Source: Natronorubrum bangense | GTDB lineage: Archaea > Halobacteriota > Halobacteria > Halobacteriales > Natrialbaceae | Assembly: GCF_004799645.1 (NCBI RefSeq) | Contig: NZ_CP031308.1 | Location: forward strand, 82,190 to 146,189 | Reading direction: 5' to 3' | DNA length: 64,000 bases | Part shown: piece by piece, positions 1 to 10,042 of the stretch | Layout of the letters: each line of letters opens with the position of its first letter | Numbering within the stretch: position 1 is the stretch's first letter | Program-made: the position numbers and the translations under genes | The notes under the pieces: model-generated | What the model was told of the DNA's origin: nothing | The model's input: the letters and a program-made list of their open reading frames with translations, nothing else | The model's database searches: none

Positions 1-653
1 CCGAAGCGGTACAGGTGCTTGAAGAGGACGTTCTTCCGTCGAATGGTCAACAGCCGCTTCGACTCGTTAATGTACTCATTAACCCACTCCCGCCAGTCGT
101 ACGTCTCTGGATCGACTTCTATAGACGTTTGCGGCATGGAGAAGTTCGGATTCAGACGCCGGAGGTAGAACTGGACCAGTGCGACAGCCGTCCGGTGGTT
201 GGCGTTCGGAAGTGCGTGTTTCAGAATCAGGATCGAGGCAAGCCGCCCTGCAACGGCTGTTGCTGATCCCTCCCACGACGTCCGATCGAGTACGTCCGGC
301 AGCGCGTTGACGTCGATCTTCTTGTACGCCTCGACAGGAACACCTTCTTCCTCCTCGTTCTGAGCGATGAGGGCGCGGTAGATCTCGAGCAGCCGAACGA
401 CGATGGTGCTGTTGTCCTCGCTCATCTTCGCGAGTGACTCATTCAGGTTGAAATCGATTTCACGAACGGGCCCACCGCCGACGCGGGACGTATAGATGAC
501 GTAGAATTCTTCGTCGATATCGTATGCTTGGACCTTCACTGCGACGTCGTCATCGTAACCGACGATCTGCGAGACGATTTCAACAGGATCCGGATGGACG
601 AAGTCAAGAGAGAATTGCTTGTCACCGGGATGGTGGTAGTAGACGTGGCCCAT
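1..653 (-). CDS. Fic/Doc-like protein, 3' end outside window
   Basis: Open frame from an ATG at 653 that runs off the window edge with 217 codons visible and no stop. Near residue 160 the protein reads HALPNANHRTA, which lines up with the Fic/Doc core motif HxFx(D/E)(G/A)N(G/K)R: the His, Asn and Arg are kept, but the acidic residue is Asn and the Gly/Lys before Arg is His. Fic proteins transfer AMP or other phosphate groups to target proteins, and Doc is a toxin kinase; whether this divergent version is active cannot be told. The preceding half (acidic, beta-rich) is not recognised. It is transcribed in the same direction as the giant ATPase gene upstream of it (start of this gene is 153 bases from that stop). 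The family call rests on one motif. Confidence 0.6.
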   Translation of the reverse strand, partial: MGHVYYHHPGDKQFSLDFVHPDPVEIVSQIVGYDDDVAVKVQAYDIDEEFYVIYTSRVGGGPVREIDFNLNESLAKMSEDNSTIVVRLLEIYRALIAQNEEEEGVPVEAYKKIDVNALPDVLDRTSWEGSATAVAGRLASILILKHALPNANHRTAVALVQFYLRRLNPNFSMPQTSIEVDPETYDWREWVNEYINESKRLLTIRRKNVLFKHLYRF

Positions 654-710
654 CTGGTATGCTATACTCTTTCGTCAGTACTTATTAACCCAGTTTGTTG
701 AACAGGGGGT

Positions 711-721
711 TTATTTATAAA
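711..721 (-). promoter_or_regulatory. TATA-like box upstream of the Fic-like gene
   Basis: On the minus strand this reads TTTATAAATAA, a good match to the haloarchaeal TATA consensus (TTTAWA). It lies about 60 bases before the ATG at 653, so a leadered transcript would be expected. Assignment is by pattern only. Confidence 0.45.
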
Positions 722-805
722 GCGTTGTGCTGGCGATTGTGTTCTGCGTGATTTCGGAGGCACATTCTCCTCAATCTATTCGCAACCAGACAATAATGGG
801 GAGAG

Positions 806-3800
806 TTACTGATCTATGCTCATATTCATGTAGCCGCCTTTGACGACTTCCTCGAAGGGATCTCCACGAACCAGGGATTCAGCGTCCGACACATCTTCGA
901 GTACTATCTCAGAGACGAACCGTGTCTCTGACGCCCAGTTGGGTGTCCCTGGCTCAGGAACGTGAACGAGCCGAATCACATACGAGCGATCTTCTCGGAG
1001 GAATGCCTTGCAGCGACGGTATTCGTTGGTCGTTAGTCGGAAGTGGAACGGTGGGGTTCGGCCGCCGACTGCTTTCACCTCCACGGGAGCGAACTGGTCG
1101 ATACCGAATTCTCGACGTGGACCTGACAATGGACCGAACGGGTCGATCACGTCGAATCCGGGGCCCTGTTCAAGCGTGACGTTACAGAGCTTGACCAATG
1201 GGTGGTCCCGAAGCCGCCCATCTTCAAGGTGATCACGCCAGTCGACGATAGATTCCCGCGTTAACCCACCGCCCGACAATAGCGGCAGTAGTTCCTGTTC
1301 CCAGACTCGGTCGAGGTGCCAGATATGATTCCCGTTCTGCTGATCGTCATGCAGCGCACGGAACGTCGAGCGAATCGTCCGAATCATTCCGATGGGTTGG
1401 TCGTCAAGCCAGGCTGCAGCATCATCCAGTATCGCGACGAGCGTCGCAGCCTCGCCTTGCTGACCGCGACCACGATACTGCGTACTACCGCCACCGCCGC
1501 CACTCCCGGTCGTCCGCGTCGAGGCGCTTTGCACCTCGAACCCTGCATCGAGAAGGCTCTCGGTTGAGAATTGCTGTCCATTCATGGCCGCAGACTGGAG
1601 GTCAGCAAGTGCGCCGTCCTGGTGGTCAGCAGCGGAGACCGTCGCTTCATCTTCCGGTAACTCTCCCTCAAGGATATACCGTCGCAGCATTGTCTCCAGA
1701 TTCGCTGTTTCGTTCGCGATAGCTCCGGAAAGTCCCTCGAGGAAGGGGGTGACGACCTGCGACCGGAACCGATCTTCGGGTGAATAGTAGAATAACAGCT
1801 CGCCGTCTGCGTCCTCATTCTGTAATCGGTCAGGGAGCCGGTCCACCCACTGAACGTTTGACTCCGTCGATAAGGCGCGAAGCCGCGACCGCCACACATC
1901 GACGTCGTTGAGATCCGTCGTCTCCGTCCGATCCCAGACGTTCATCACAGCGAGCACACGGACGTAGGCGGACGGAACTGACTGTGGGAAACACGCTGTT
2001 GCGTCGAGCGCTCTCGCGTTCTTCGCCAGCCAGTCAATCACGTCCGATTTGCGGCCAATTTCGGACTCCAAGATTATCTCCCGCCACGGTCGCCGATCCT
2101 CGCCAAAGAGCCGATCGAGAACGAATCTAAGCTCGTGAGGAAGAGTCTCCCGAACGTCGCGAACGAACGTTCCCTGGGGCGATGTCCCATCTAGAGTAGT
2201 GGCTTCATCGCCGCACAAGGCCCGCTTGAAGTCTTGGACAGCGATGTCCTCCTCGCGCTCGATTGCTTCAACGACTTCGTCGACGGTTGGACCGACTGCG
2301 CCGTCAAAGCGCTCAACCAGGGTGACAATAGCGTCAAGCCGTTGCCGGAGGTCTCGACGCCGTCTCGTACCCAGTATCCGTGCGACGTCGTCGACGGGGA
2401 AGGTTCGCCGCTGCCAACGCTTCGTGAGCTCTGCCGGAGAGAGATCATCGTCAAGTGCCTCTCGGAACGTCGCGATCGTCGTCGGTTGTTCGGCAAGGAG
2501 CGAGACAGCGTTTGCGAGCCCGTCGAGGGTGAGCCCGTCGTCGAAGGCTGCTGAATTGAATACGAAGGCTTCTTCACCGTCTCGAGGTGCGTAGAGGCCC
2601 GATTTCGGGGCGTCAAGATCGTCCTCGATCACCTCGGGGAACTGTTCAGCCACTCGAAGTTCTGCGATTGCGGCGTCTAAATCATCTGCAAACTCGCGGA
2701 TACGGTCCTCACTCCGCTGTTCGAGTGATGCAACGAGGAGCACCGTCCGATCACGGAGCGCCGAACGGAATTCGGCGACTGACTCGTCCGTGAATGTCAG
2801 CTCGTCCGCTTCGAAGATTGGCTTCGACGCGTCGACCCGAGCAATCCCGAGAGCGTTGGTGAGCCGGGTAAACGGCCCTGACGCAGTTCGGGGGAGGAGC
2901 CAGTGACCGCCTTGTTCGACGGCACGGCGTTCCCACGGCTTCGGTGACTGATCCTCGTAGTAGCGACCCTTGTCGGCGTTCTCTGCCAGCCACTCTAGCG
3001 ACGCGACTTGCCACTCACCGCTACGCTTAATCGGGAGGTGAGACAGAAACGGCATGTCGACGTCCTCCGCTGCTGGGTCCTCTGCAGGCAGCTGACGTAG
3101 AATCGGTTCCAGGAGCGCCGTATAGGCCGCGTTCCAATCATTATCCCGGTCGTCAGGGATATCGAGAGCGACCGGTTCCTCGCGTGGGCCGTCGACGGCG
3201 AGGACTTCGAGGAGCCGGTGCAGGTGCCACGCAGCTTCAGTTGCATCGAACGAACCGACTGGTTTCACTCCCAGCTTTCGGAGGAGTTCTTCAGAGAGAT
3301 CAAGATCATCAGGATCGATGTGCGGGAAGAGTCGTGAGGCCCGGGCACCACGCGACCCTGTCTTTACGACTGTGTAGGCAAATCGGGTAGCGTCATCTCC
3401 CCAGCGGTCTTGGAGTTCTGGATTCACTGTTACAGTCGTGTCCCAGACTGCCATCTGGCGAAGCTGCCAGTTCAGGAGTGTCGGAACTGATTTCGACCAT
3501 CCGTAGCCGTCACGCTGATGACCATGCGAGCAGGTCCATCCCGTCTCAAGTATCGACTTGGTGAACTGGCCTTCGTACCGGTGAAGGAGTTCGAGGAGAT
3601 TCTCTTCGCCGAGCTGTTGAACTGCGTCTAGGTCGTCGAACCAGATCCACGTTGCGAGGAAGACGTCTCTGAGGACGCCATCTGTCTTGACGTTACATTT
3701 GTTCGAGTGCTCGGCAGTCGTCTGCGGATGTCTTCCCGGCGCCGTGATCCACTGTTGATAGACATTTCCTGCGTCTGCTAGAGAACGCTGGAGTGCGCCA

Positions 3801-6778
3801 GCACTCTCCGGGACGCTGTCACCCGCCAGAAAGTCGTCTGCAGACCACTTGACGGGATCCCAAGATGCGTCGCCTCGTGTTCGTGGATGCCCGGATCCAT
3901 ACATCCACACCGTCCGGATATCGGGAAGTACCGAGACACCGAACAATGAGAGTGTTTTCGCGATTCGCTCGTGAGCGTCGTCAGTCTCAAGCGCACCGGC
4001 AATAGGAACCCACGCCTCTTCAGTCGGTGCTGGCCATGTCGTACTTGCATCCCCATCGAACGTGTCCCAGTCTTCAGTCGCATCCTCTCCGTGGGCTAGT
4101 GCCCGGATACGCTGCCAATCATCGTCGAGTATCGTTTTCCGGATGGTATGGGTGCCTCCCTCTCGCGGGAGGGTGAGGCGATTATTCCGGAGATTCAGGC
4201 GTCGGCGGAGGTTTTGACGCTGGTCACCATCTGATCGTGCAACCGCAGATTTCACGTATTCAGTCGGAACAAACGAACCTTCGTCTGTCTGAAGGTCCGT
4301 CGACTCGCTCCCGAGTTTGTTGATCTGTTTCGCGAGAAAGTAGAAGTCCAGCGCCTTCACACGCGCCGAGTCGTCCATCGCGAATGTATCTAAGAGTTCG
4401 CGGAAGTAGCTCGGCGTGCCATCGTAGACACGGACTCCCCACGGTCGACCAGCGAGGTCCAGAACGCGACGGGCCCGTTCGTTCTGTTCGACCTCTCGAT
4501 CCAAGAAGTAGACACGGAAACTCGACTTCTCACGCGGTACTTCAGGTGGTTGGGTATCTCGTTCCGGTGAGTTAACGTCCCAGATGACTGACCGTGTGCG
4601 GCTCGTCCCACGCTCGTTCGGATTTGGCCCCGATCGTGCCTCGATGGGAACGAGGAGGGTACTATCCGCCGCATCACTCTCAGAGCGTGTTTCTTCGGCG
4701 TCGTCACCGACTACCCCGTTTTCGCTCGTGCGACGGCAGGGGAGGAGGTATACTCCCTCCAGGTGCGAGGAGAGCATGTCGAGCGTTGCTGACAGCTCAT
4801 CGTCGTTCGAGCCAGAGCGGAGTATCGTCTCGATAGTACCGACAAATAGTGCCCGAGCAGTACTAGAGTCACAGACGAGATGTGACGTATCCTGACCGAC
4901 CATTTGCCGGTCGAGATGGCTGCCAAGGATAGTCCCCCATGAACGGGCAATCTCGGTTGAGAACTGTTCTGCATCGTCAACCCAGAGGAGCGCCTCGATT
5001 CTCTCCTCCCATGTAGCCGGGACGGAACGACAACCTTCGAGTGTTTTCTTCGTCGGGAAGTGACGGTCAATGACAGCGTCGGAAACTGATTCACCAAGCG
5101 AGTCGGTCACCTCGAACAGTGCGAGGAAGCCATCGCGCACGGTTCCGTCCCAGTGCAGAAGCGACTCACCGGGTACAACATGTGTCGATATCCCGTCCTC
5201 ATCGCTAACTGTGGGAACGCACGGCCGCTCACGGAGCTCCTCATAGACTGCGGCACGGAACCATGTGAGTAAACTCGCCTGTGAACTCGGGTCGTCCGGG
5301 TAGCTCTTCGGTGGTGGCGGGAGGAGGATCCACGGATAGCGGTCGCCAAAGTTGCTCCCGCCAGCTGCCTCGGCAACTCGAGCTACGAGCTCCACTCCTC
5401 GTTCGAGGACTGCCTGATTCTCATCGAGGCTGTTGAGACTGAGATCCTTCCGATTTGTCTCGACCGTGAAGTGCCCATGGAGACAGAACGGGAGTGAAAC
5501 GTCCCGTGTATTCTCGATCGGATAGTAGAGGTACAGTGGATATTCCTGTGGCCGCTCTCGTTCGGTTCTCGTCTGCGGAACGAGCAACTGCGTGGGTGCG
5601 TCGGCGTCAGCAAACCCGAACTGGTCAAACTGCTCGTCCGCGAACGATGCGTCCGTTCCCTCGACAGCCACCGTAACTGTCTCATGACGCACTGTCTCGC
5701 TATCGAGTGGCCCAGGGGTACGGTCGACATCCCACCGCTCCCGGCTTGGTTGCTCCGTGCCGTCGACGCGTTCGATCAGCAATGACTCGATCCCGCCAAA
5801 CTGGATGAGCGTCTCGGGTGTCAGCGTTTCACTCGTCGCGCCTTCACCGTCAGCCTCCTTCGAGAGATACGACCAGAGCCGTTCAGCCCGACCAGCACTA
5901 CCTCTGTCGGACGATTCAGGCAGTGGAATATCGAACTCCTCGAGGAGGTCTCGCCACTCCGTGTCCTCGTACTCAACGAAAACAGCCGTGCGGAAGGGGT
6001 CACCGTACCATTCGTCGACATCGCCAGTGAGGAGCGCCGATGCCCGGTCGGCAACGGGATCGTCTGCCCCAGAAGCTGTTGTTAGGGGAACCGGAAAATC
6101 AAATAGCGGGAGCTTGCCGATGTCCTCCCGAGCGTCTTTGGTCAGATTCTCGGTTCGCTGATTGGCATTCGGAGCTGTGGTGAGTGACTGGATCGCTTCG
6201 TTCGAGACAGCGCCACGAAGATCGAACCCAGATGTATCGTATCCTAACGACGAGAGCAACGCAGCAGTGACGTACGACCGACTGAGCCTGACGCGAAGCG
6301 TTTCGTTTGTAGCACTCTCGTGGCGCGTCCAGATCTCGAATGCATCCCCAGTAGCGAGTATTGACTTCAGGCCAACCCCCTTGTGTCCGATTTCTTGGTC
6401 GCTGTTCCCCTTCGAGGATTCGCCAATCATCGTGACGGCATCCTCGACATCTGGGTCGAACATATCGAAGGGGTGGCCAGTGTTCGCGACGAGAACGCCT
6501 TCGTCGTACACTCCAACGTAGACGCGGCCACCATCGGTTTCCCCAGGAATTGCGTCACGAGCGTTCTGGAGGAGTTCAAGGATTTCTCGCCCTTCGTGAC
6601 CACCTGCGATTGCTCGCTCTGCGTTCCCACTTTTCACTTTATCTCGGAGGCGTTCAGAAACTGTGCCTGAAGACGACGCCGCAGAAAAGTCATCGAGGAA
6701 ATGGTCCCAACGATCGCTCCACCGCTCGAAGAGTTCCGCTTCCGAAAGGTGGTCCACGACCGCTGATTGACTTGCCAT
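806..6778 (-). CDS. giant HSP90/sacsin-like GHKL ATPase with DUF3883-like C-terminus
   Basis: A 1990-residue protein. The N-terminus has the Bergerat (GHKL) ATP-binding fold: ELLQNARDA with Asn72, YDEGVLVANTG around residues 91-101, and GHKGVGLKS at 131-139. This is the sacsin/HSP90-type layout, not a histidine kinase. The last ~120 residues carry VEVKAVGG followed by FRLTTNEYRRC, resembling DUF3883, a PD-(D/E)XK-like domain common in defence islands. The centre of about 1600 residues is unassigned and has no visible transmembrane segments. Proteins of this design are known from defence neighbourhoods, probably as ATP-driven sensors linked to a nuclease-like end; the role here is inferred. 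It stands upstream of the Fic-like gene and downstream of the helicase pair on the same strand. A frame this long without damage argues for recent selection and good assembly here. Confidence 0.85.
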   Translation of the reverse strand: MASQSAVVDHLSEAELFERWSDRWDHFLDDFSAASSSGTVSERLRDKVKSGNAERAIAGGHEGREILELLQNARDAIPGETDGGRVYVGVYDEGVLVANTGHPFDMFDPDVEDAVTMIGESSKGNSDQEIGHKGVGLKSILATGDAFEIWTRHESATNETLRVRLSRSYVTAALLSSLGYDTSGFDLRGAVSNEAIQSLTTAPNANQRTENLTKDAREDIGKLPLFDFPVPLTTASGADDPVADRASALLTGDVDEWYGDPFRTAVFVEYEDTEWRDLLEEFDIPLPESSDRGSAGRAERLWSYLSKEADGEGATSETLTPETLIQFGGIESLLIERVDGTEQPSRERWDVDRTPGPLDSETVRHETVTVAVEGTDASFADEQFDQFGFADADAPTQLLVPQTRTERERPQEYPLYLYYPIENTRDVSLPFCLHGHFTVETNRKDLSLNSLDENQAVLERGVELVARVAEAAGGSNFGDRYPWILLPPPPKSYPDDPSSQASLLTWFRAAVYEELRERPCVPTVSDEDGISTHVVPGESLLHWDGTVRDGFLALFEVTDSLGESVSDAVIDRHFPTKKTLEGCRSVPATWEERIEALLWVDDAEQFSTEIARSWGTILGSHLDRQMVGQDTSHLVCDSSTARALFVGTIETILRSGSNDDELSATLDMLSSHLEGVYLLPCRRTSENGVVGDDAEETRSESDAADSTLLVPIEARSGPNPNERGTSRTRSVIWDVNSPERDTQPPEVPREKSSFRVYFLDREVEQNERARRVLDLAGRPWGVRVYDGTPSYFRELLDTFAMDDSARVKALDFYFLAKQINKLGSESTDLQTDEGSFVPTEYVKSAVARSDGDQRQNLRRRLNLRNNRLTLPREGGTHTIRKTILDDDWQRIRALAHGEDATEDWDTFDGDASTTWPAPTEEAWVPIAGALETDDAHERIAKTLSLFGVSVLPDIRTVWMYGSGHPRTRGDASWDPVKWSADDFLAGDSVPESAGALQRSLADAGNVYQQWITAPGRHPQTTAEHSNKCNVKTDGVLRDVFLATWIWFDDLDAVQQLGEENLLELLHRYEGQFTKSILETGWTCSHGHQRDGYGWSKSVPTLLNWQLRQMAVWDTTVTVNPELQDRWGDDATRFAYTVVKTGSRGARASRLFPHIDPDDLDLSEELLRKLGVKPVGSFDATEAAWHLHRLLEVLAVDGPREEPVALDIPDDRDNDWNAAYTALLEPILRQLPAEDPAAEDVDMPFLSHLPIKRSGEWQVASLEWLAENADKGRYYEDQSPKPWERRAVEQGGHWLLPRTASGPFTRLTNALGIARVDASKPIFEADELTFTDESVAEFRSALRDRTVLLVASLEQRSEDRIREFADDLDAAIAELRVAEQFPEVIEDDLDAPKSGLYAPRDGEEAFVFNSAAFDDGLTLDGLANAVSLLAEQPTTIATFREALDDDLSPAELTKRWQRRTFPVDDVARILGTRRRRDLRQRLDAIVTLVERFDGAVGPTVDEVVEAIEREEDIAVQDFKRALCGDEATTLDGTSPQGTFVRDVRETLPHELRFVLDRLFGEDRRPWREIILESEIGRKSDVIDWLAKNARALDATACFPQSVPSAYVRVLAVMNVWDRTETTDLNDVDVWRSRLRALSTESNVQWVDRLPDRLQNEDADGELLFYYSPEDRFRSQVVTPFLEGLSGAIANETANLETMLRRYILEGELPEDEATVSAADHQDGALADLQSAAMNGQQFSTESLLDAGFEVQSASTRTTGSGGGGGSTQYRGRGQQGEAATLVAILDDAAAWLDDQPIGMIRTIRSTFRALHDDQQNGNHIWHLDRVWEQELLPLLSGGGLTRESIVDWRDHLEDGRLRDHPLVKLCNVTLEQGPGFDVIDPFGPLSGPRREFGIDQFAPVEVKAVGGRTPPFHFRLTTNEYRRCKAFLREDRSYVIRLVHVPEPGTPNWASETRFVSEIVLEDVSDAESLVRGDPFEEVVKGGYMNMSIDQ

Positions 6779-6979
6779 GCTATCGACAGATGCGTAAATC
6801 GTTAATAAATGCCATGGAGACGTTACCGATAATCGTGAAGTGAGGGTTTTGATCCTCTACCGATGGCTGGTTACCCGGGTTCAACAGCTGTGAACTCCGT
6901 CAGATCCAACTCCCATGTTTCGGCGAGTTCCTGGAGAATCTCTGTTCAATCTCCACCTGAAGATGTGTTCTCATCGGAG

Positions 6980-8173
6980 TCACCAACAACTCTGACAGCC
7001 AAGTCTTCCCGCAACCATGCTGATCGAATTTTCCTCTGAGAGCTGCGTGTTACAACTCTTACAGTGAACTTCGTCGGTTACACCAGCACCGATCGCGTAC
7101 GGTGCACGAACAGTGTCAGTTCGAGCACTATCTCCTACTGTGAATTCGATTTCCCCACGTTCGTATGTCACAAGCGTAAAGGCAGAAGGTTTGGTATTCA
7201 CGTCTATCGCGTGTCGGCGATAAATCTCCCGCTGCTTCTGAGCATATCCTTGTTCCTTTTTTTGTAGGAGTTCCTCCAGCTCAGTTTCGAGGTCTTCTTT
7301 CTCGGTTTTGAGTTCACGCCGCTTCTCAAGTGCCTCTACACGTTGTTGCTGAGAGTCTGCGTCGTCGACGGCCGTGGATAAGTTCTGAAGACGGTTCGAG
7401 AGAGCATCTATCTCGCTGCGATGGTCGTTAATTCGCTGTTCCTGAAGCTGCCGGTACTCTTCAAATTCTGAATCAGCAGCACGAGATGCCGACTGACGAA
7501 TTTCGTCGATCTCCTCCTGAACTCCTTCTACAGCGGCTTTCTGTCCGGTAGCGATTGCGTTTGCCAGCATATCCGGAGCAATCGTCACGTCGCTCTGGTC
7601 ACTCCCTACAGTTACATCGTTACGCCAGGCTGATTTTGGGCTGAAAAACTCGTCGACAAGTATCTCTGTAACACCAGGGAGCTGATCCTTCGACTCAACG
7701 TCGATCGTCACGGCTTCCAAGAATTGGGTCTGGTACTCGCTGACCGTCTCGACGTCAATGCGTACGAACACGCAGATGGCTGTTCGGTCATAGTACGGAC
7801 TGAACGCCGCGTCTACGACTTCTACATCGCTCTCTACAATCCACGGCGGATATCGATAGTCGCCATCTATCATCGAGTCCATCAGGGCGAGTTGCCCGAT
7901 AGAGGCCATCGCTGCCGCTTCATCGAGCAGCTGTTGTGTAAATTCGCTCTCCGGTGTCAGCACGCAAACAGAGTCCTCTTCCTCGTCTCGTTTTTCACTG
8001 TCTAGGGCAATTTCGAACTCGCGGCCGTCGCTAAAATCGACGTCTACGTGGGTGGGTAATCGCACCTGCCATCGGTTTCCGTTCTCACGGACGGCCGCAC
8101 CGAGATCGTTCAGATACTCCCGAGTGAAGGCCTCCAATGCGGATTGTGTCACCGCGTGAGTCACGTCAGTCAT
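6980..8173 (-). CDS. coiled-coil zinc-finger partner of SNF2 helicase
   Basis: A 397-residue protein. The start ATG at 8173 is chosen because it overlaps the helicase stop by eight bases (ATGACTGA), a typical coupling overlap; an upstream in-frame extension inside the helicase gene is arginine/serine rich and unlike a haloarchaeal protein. About residues 220-330 form a long charged coiled coil, and the C-terminus has two CxxC pairs (Cys371/374 and Cys393/396) that should bind zinc, the last Cys followed only by Trp and the stop. SNF2 proteins of the HepA/DrmD type often have a long coiled C-terminal extension; here helicase plus partner add up to about 980 residues, so this may be that extension as a separate chain. 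No enzyme motif is visible. Confidence 0.75.
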   Translation of the reverse strand: MTDVTHAVTQSALEAFTREYLNDLGAAVRENGNRWQVRLPTHVDVDFSDGREFEIALDSEKRDEEEDSVCVLTPESEFTQQLLDEAAAMASIGQLALMDSMIDGDYRYPPWIVESDVEVVDAAFSPYYDRTAICVFVRIDVETVSEYQTQFLEAVTIDVESKDQLPGVTEILVDEFFSPKSAWRNDVTVGSDQSDVTIAPDMLANAIATGQKAAVEGVQEEIDEIRQSASRAADSEFEEYRQLQEQRINDHRSEIDALSNRLQNLSTAVDDADSQQQRVEALEKRRELKTEKEDLETELEELLQKKEQGYAQKQREIYRRHAIDVNTKPSAFTLVTYERGEIEFTVGDSARTDTVRAPYAIGAGVTDEVHCKSCNTQLSEENSISMVAGRLGCQSCW

Positions 8174-9923
8174 CGTCTGCCCCCAGGTCGAAGCTCTCGA
8201 AGACGCCGCTGTTGAATTCCTCGACCTTCTGTGAGAGGTCCTGTTGTTCCTCAAGGTCGATCGCCATCGAGTCGAAGTCGTTCTCGAGATCAATCTCGGA
8301 GTCGGCGTTGGTTAGCCGCTCGAAGATTTCGTCTTCGAAGCTTCGCCCGGAGTCCTCGAGCCGGGTGAGAATCGTGCTCAGCTCGCCGACCGTCTGCTGG
8401 AAGAGATCGATCTTGTGGTAGAGACGATCCAAAACGTACTCTTCGATTGTATCTTTCAACCCCATATTGAAGACGTACACCTCGCGTTTCTGGCCGATTC
8501 GATGAATCCGTCCGATCCGTTGCTCGACCTTCATCGGATTCCACGGTAGATCGTAGTTCACCATGATATTGCAAAACTGGAGGTTGCGACCCTCGTTCAT
8601 CGCGTCAGTGGACACGAGGACGCCACCCTCTTCCCGAAACTGGTCCACAATGTCTTCCTTTTCCTGGCTCGAGTGCCCGCCGTGGAACGCGTGAGTCGTG
8701 TACCCCTGCTCGTCCAGCACTTGGAGGACCTGACGCTGGGTCGGCCGGAACTGAGTAAACACGATAACGCGACCCATATCGACGTTCTCACGGACTTCTT
8801 CAACGATATCGAACAGTCGCTCCTGCTTCGTGACCGTGTCAATCGCGTCGATCTTGTCCAGGATGGTTTCGAGTTCGTCCCGGTGCGTTAGCTCGTTCTG
8901 TTCGTCGAGCATTTTGAGAATCGTTTGTTCGAGTGCGGCTGGACTACTGACAACCTCCTTCTGGAGCAGCATCAACACCAACTTCTGGCCGCTGTCCTGG
9001 CTGTACGCACCACGCACGTACTTCGTTACCTCATCATAGAGTTCCTTCTCCGCCTCGCTCGGTTCGAAGGTTCGCGTGTCGATGACACGGTCTGTGAAGT
9101 CAATGTCTGTGTCCTCACGGCGATTCCGAATCATCACTTGACCCAACCGCCGCTGTAACTCGTCTCGGTTCACCAGCGTCTCCTGATTGCTGTTTATGAA
9201 GTACTGATGGAACGTGTCCCGACTGCCGAACAAGCCGGGGCGGAGCAAGGAGACGATGTTGTAGAGGTCGGTAAGCTCGTTCTGGATGGGAGTCGCTGTG
9301 AGGAAGAACGCGTAATCGTAGGTGAGTTTCTCGATGAGTTCGTAGCGATCGGTCTCCTCGTTTTTTACGTAGTGGGCTTCGTCCATGACGAGGACGTCCC
9401 AGTCTCGGGCGAGGACCATGGCCCGGTGTCGGTCGCTCTTCGCGGTGTCGATGCTGGCGATGATCCGATTATGTGCGTCGAATCCCTGGAACTCGTCGTC
9501 GTAGTTGCAGACGAACTCGAGACCGAACTTCTCGAGGAGTTCCCCTTGCCACTGTTTGGCCAGCTGCGCCGGGGTGAGGATCAGCACCGAATCGTCAGTC
9601 TCGCGGTAGTGCATCTCCTTCAGAATCATGCCCACCTCGATCGTCTTCCCGAGGCCGACTTCGTCCGCGAGGAGCGCCTTCCCATCCATCTCGAAGAGAG
9701 CTCGGTGGGCTGCATCGACTTGGTGTTCGAGGAGTTTGACCTCCTCTTCGTCGACGTGCGTGAGCGATCGTAATTCGGTGTCCGGCTGCCCCGCAAGAAG
9801 GCGATTCGCCACCACGGTCTGCCGGTGGAAGGGAAAATCGGAAATTCCCGAGGAATAGGAGTCGACAAGATCGTCCGGGTCATCGTGCGTGACCTCGATG
9901 TCGACGAGGTCCTGCTCTTCCAT
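8166..9923 (-). CDS. SNF2-family DEAD/DEAH-box helicase/translocase
   Basis: A 585-residue superfamily 2 ATPase with motif I DEVGLGKT (87-94), motif II MDEAH, motif III LTATPIQN and motif VI RIGRIHRIGQ, all intact. SNF2-type proteins translocate on duplex DNA and are common in defence systems (DISARM DrmD, BREX- and restriction-linked helicases). The ATG at 9923 is preferred to an upstream in-frame start, whose extra 40 residues are basic and hydrophobic and do not match the acidic protein. No nuclease domain is fused. The gene is translationally coupled to the zinc-finger coiled-coil protein downstream and divergent from a DUF1156 methylase, suggesting a functional set of methylase plus translocase. 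No DrmA, DrmB or PglZ partner is present in the window, so it is not standard DISARM or BREX. Confidence 0.9.
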   Translation of the reverse strand: MEEQDLVDIEVTHDDPDDLVDSYSSGISDFPFHRQTVVANRLLAGQPDTELRSLTHVDEEEVKLLEHQVDAAHRALFEMDGKALLADEVGLGKTIEVGMILKEMHYRETDDSVLILTPAQLAKQWQGELLEKFGLEFVCNYDDEFQGFDAHNRIIASIDTAKSDRHRAMVLARDWDVLVMDEAHYVKNEETDRYELIEKLTYDYAFFLTATPIQNELTDLYNIVSLLRPGLFGSRDTFHQYFINSNQETLVNRDELQRRLGQVMIRNRREDTDIDFTDRVIDTRTFEPSEAEKELYDEVTKYVRGAYSQDSGQKLVLMLLQKEVVSSPAALEQTILKMLDEQNELTHRDELETILDKIDAIDTVTKQERLFDIVEEVRENVDMGRVIVFTQFRPTQRQVLQVLDEQGYTTHAFHGGHSSQEKEDIVDQFREEGGVLVSTDAMNEGRNLQFCNIMVNYDLPWNPMKVEQRIGRIHRIGQKREVYVFNMGLKDTIEEYVLDRLYHKIDLFQQTVGELSTILTRLEDSGRSFEDEIFERLTNADSEIDLENDFDSMAIDLEEQQDLSQKVEEFNSGVFESFDLGADDD

Positions 9924-10042
9924 GGTTTTACGAAACAGGTAGGTCAACAAATAGGTTGTGTAGAAGAAGTACACCCTGCGGAGTAATCTGCGAAGTGTAG
10001 TGGATTTATGAGACTTCGATGGATTGGGAAGACATATCCACA
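9924..10042. promoter_or_regulatory. divergent promoter region, helicase and methylase 1
   Basis: This 119-base gap separates the helicase start (minus) from the methylase start (plus). A TTTATG element near 10004-10009 could be the TATA box for the methylase, about 35 bases before its ATG. Sharing one short region may tie expression of helicase and methylase together. Elements are assigned by eye. Confidence 0.4.

Noticed and set aside
6870..6979. Coding-like tail (EILQELAETWELDLTEFTAV) on the minus strand between the giant ATPase and the zinc-finger gene
   Set aside because: It has no start and no supporting frame upstream; it may be a remnant but could be chance, so no feature was made.
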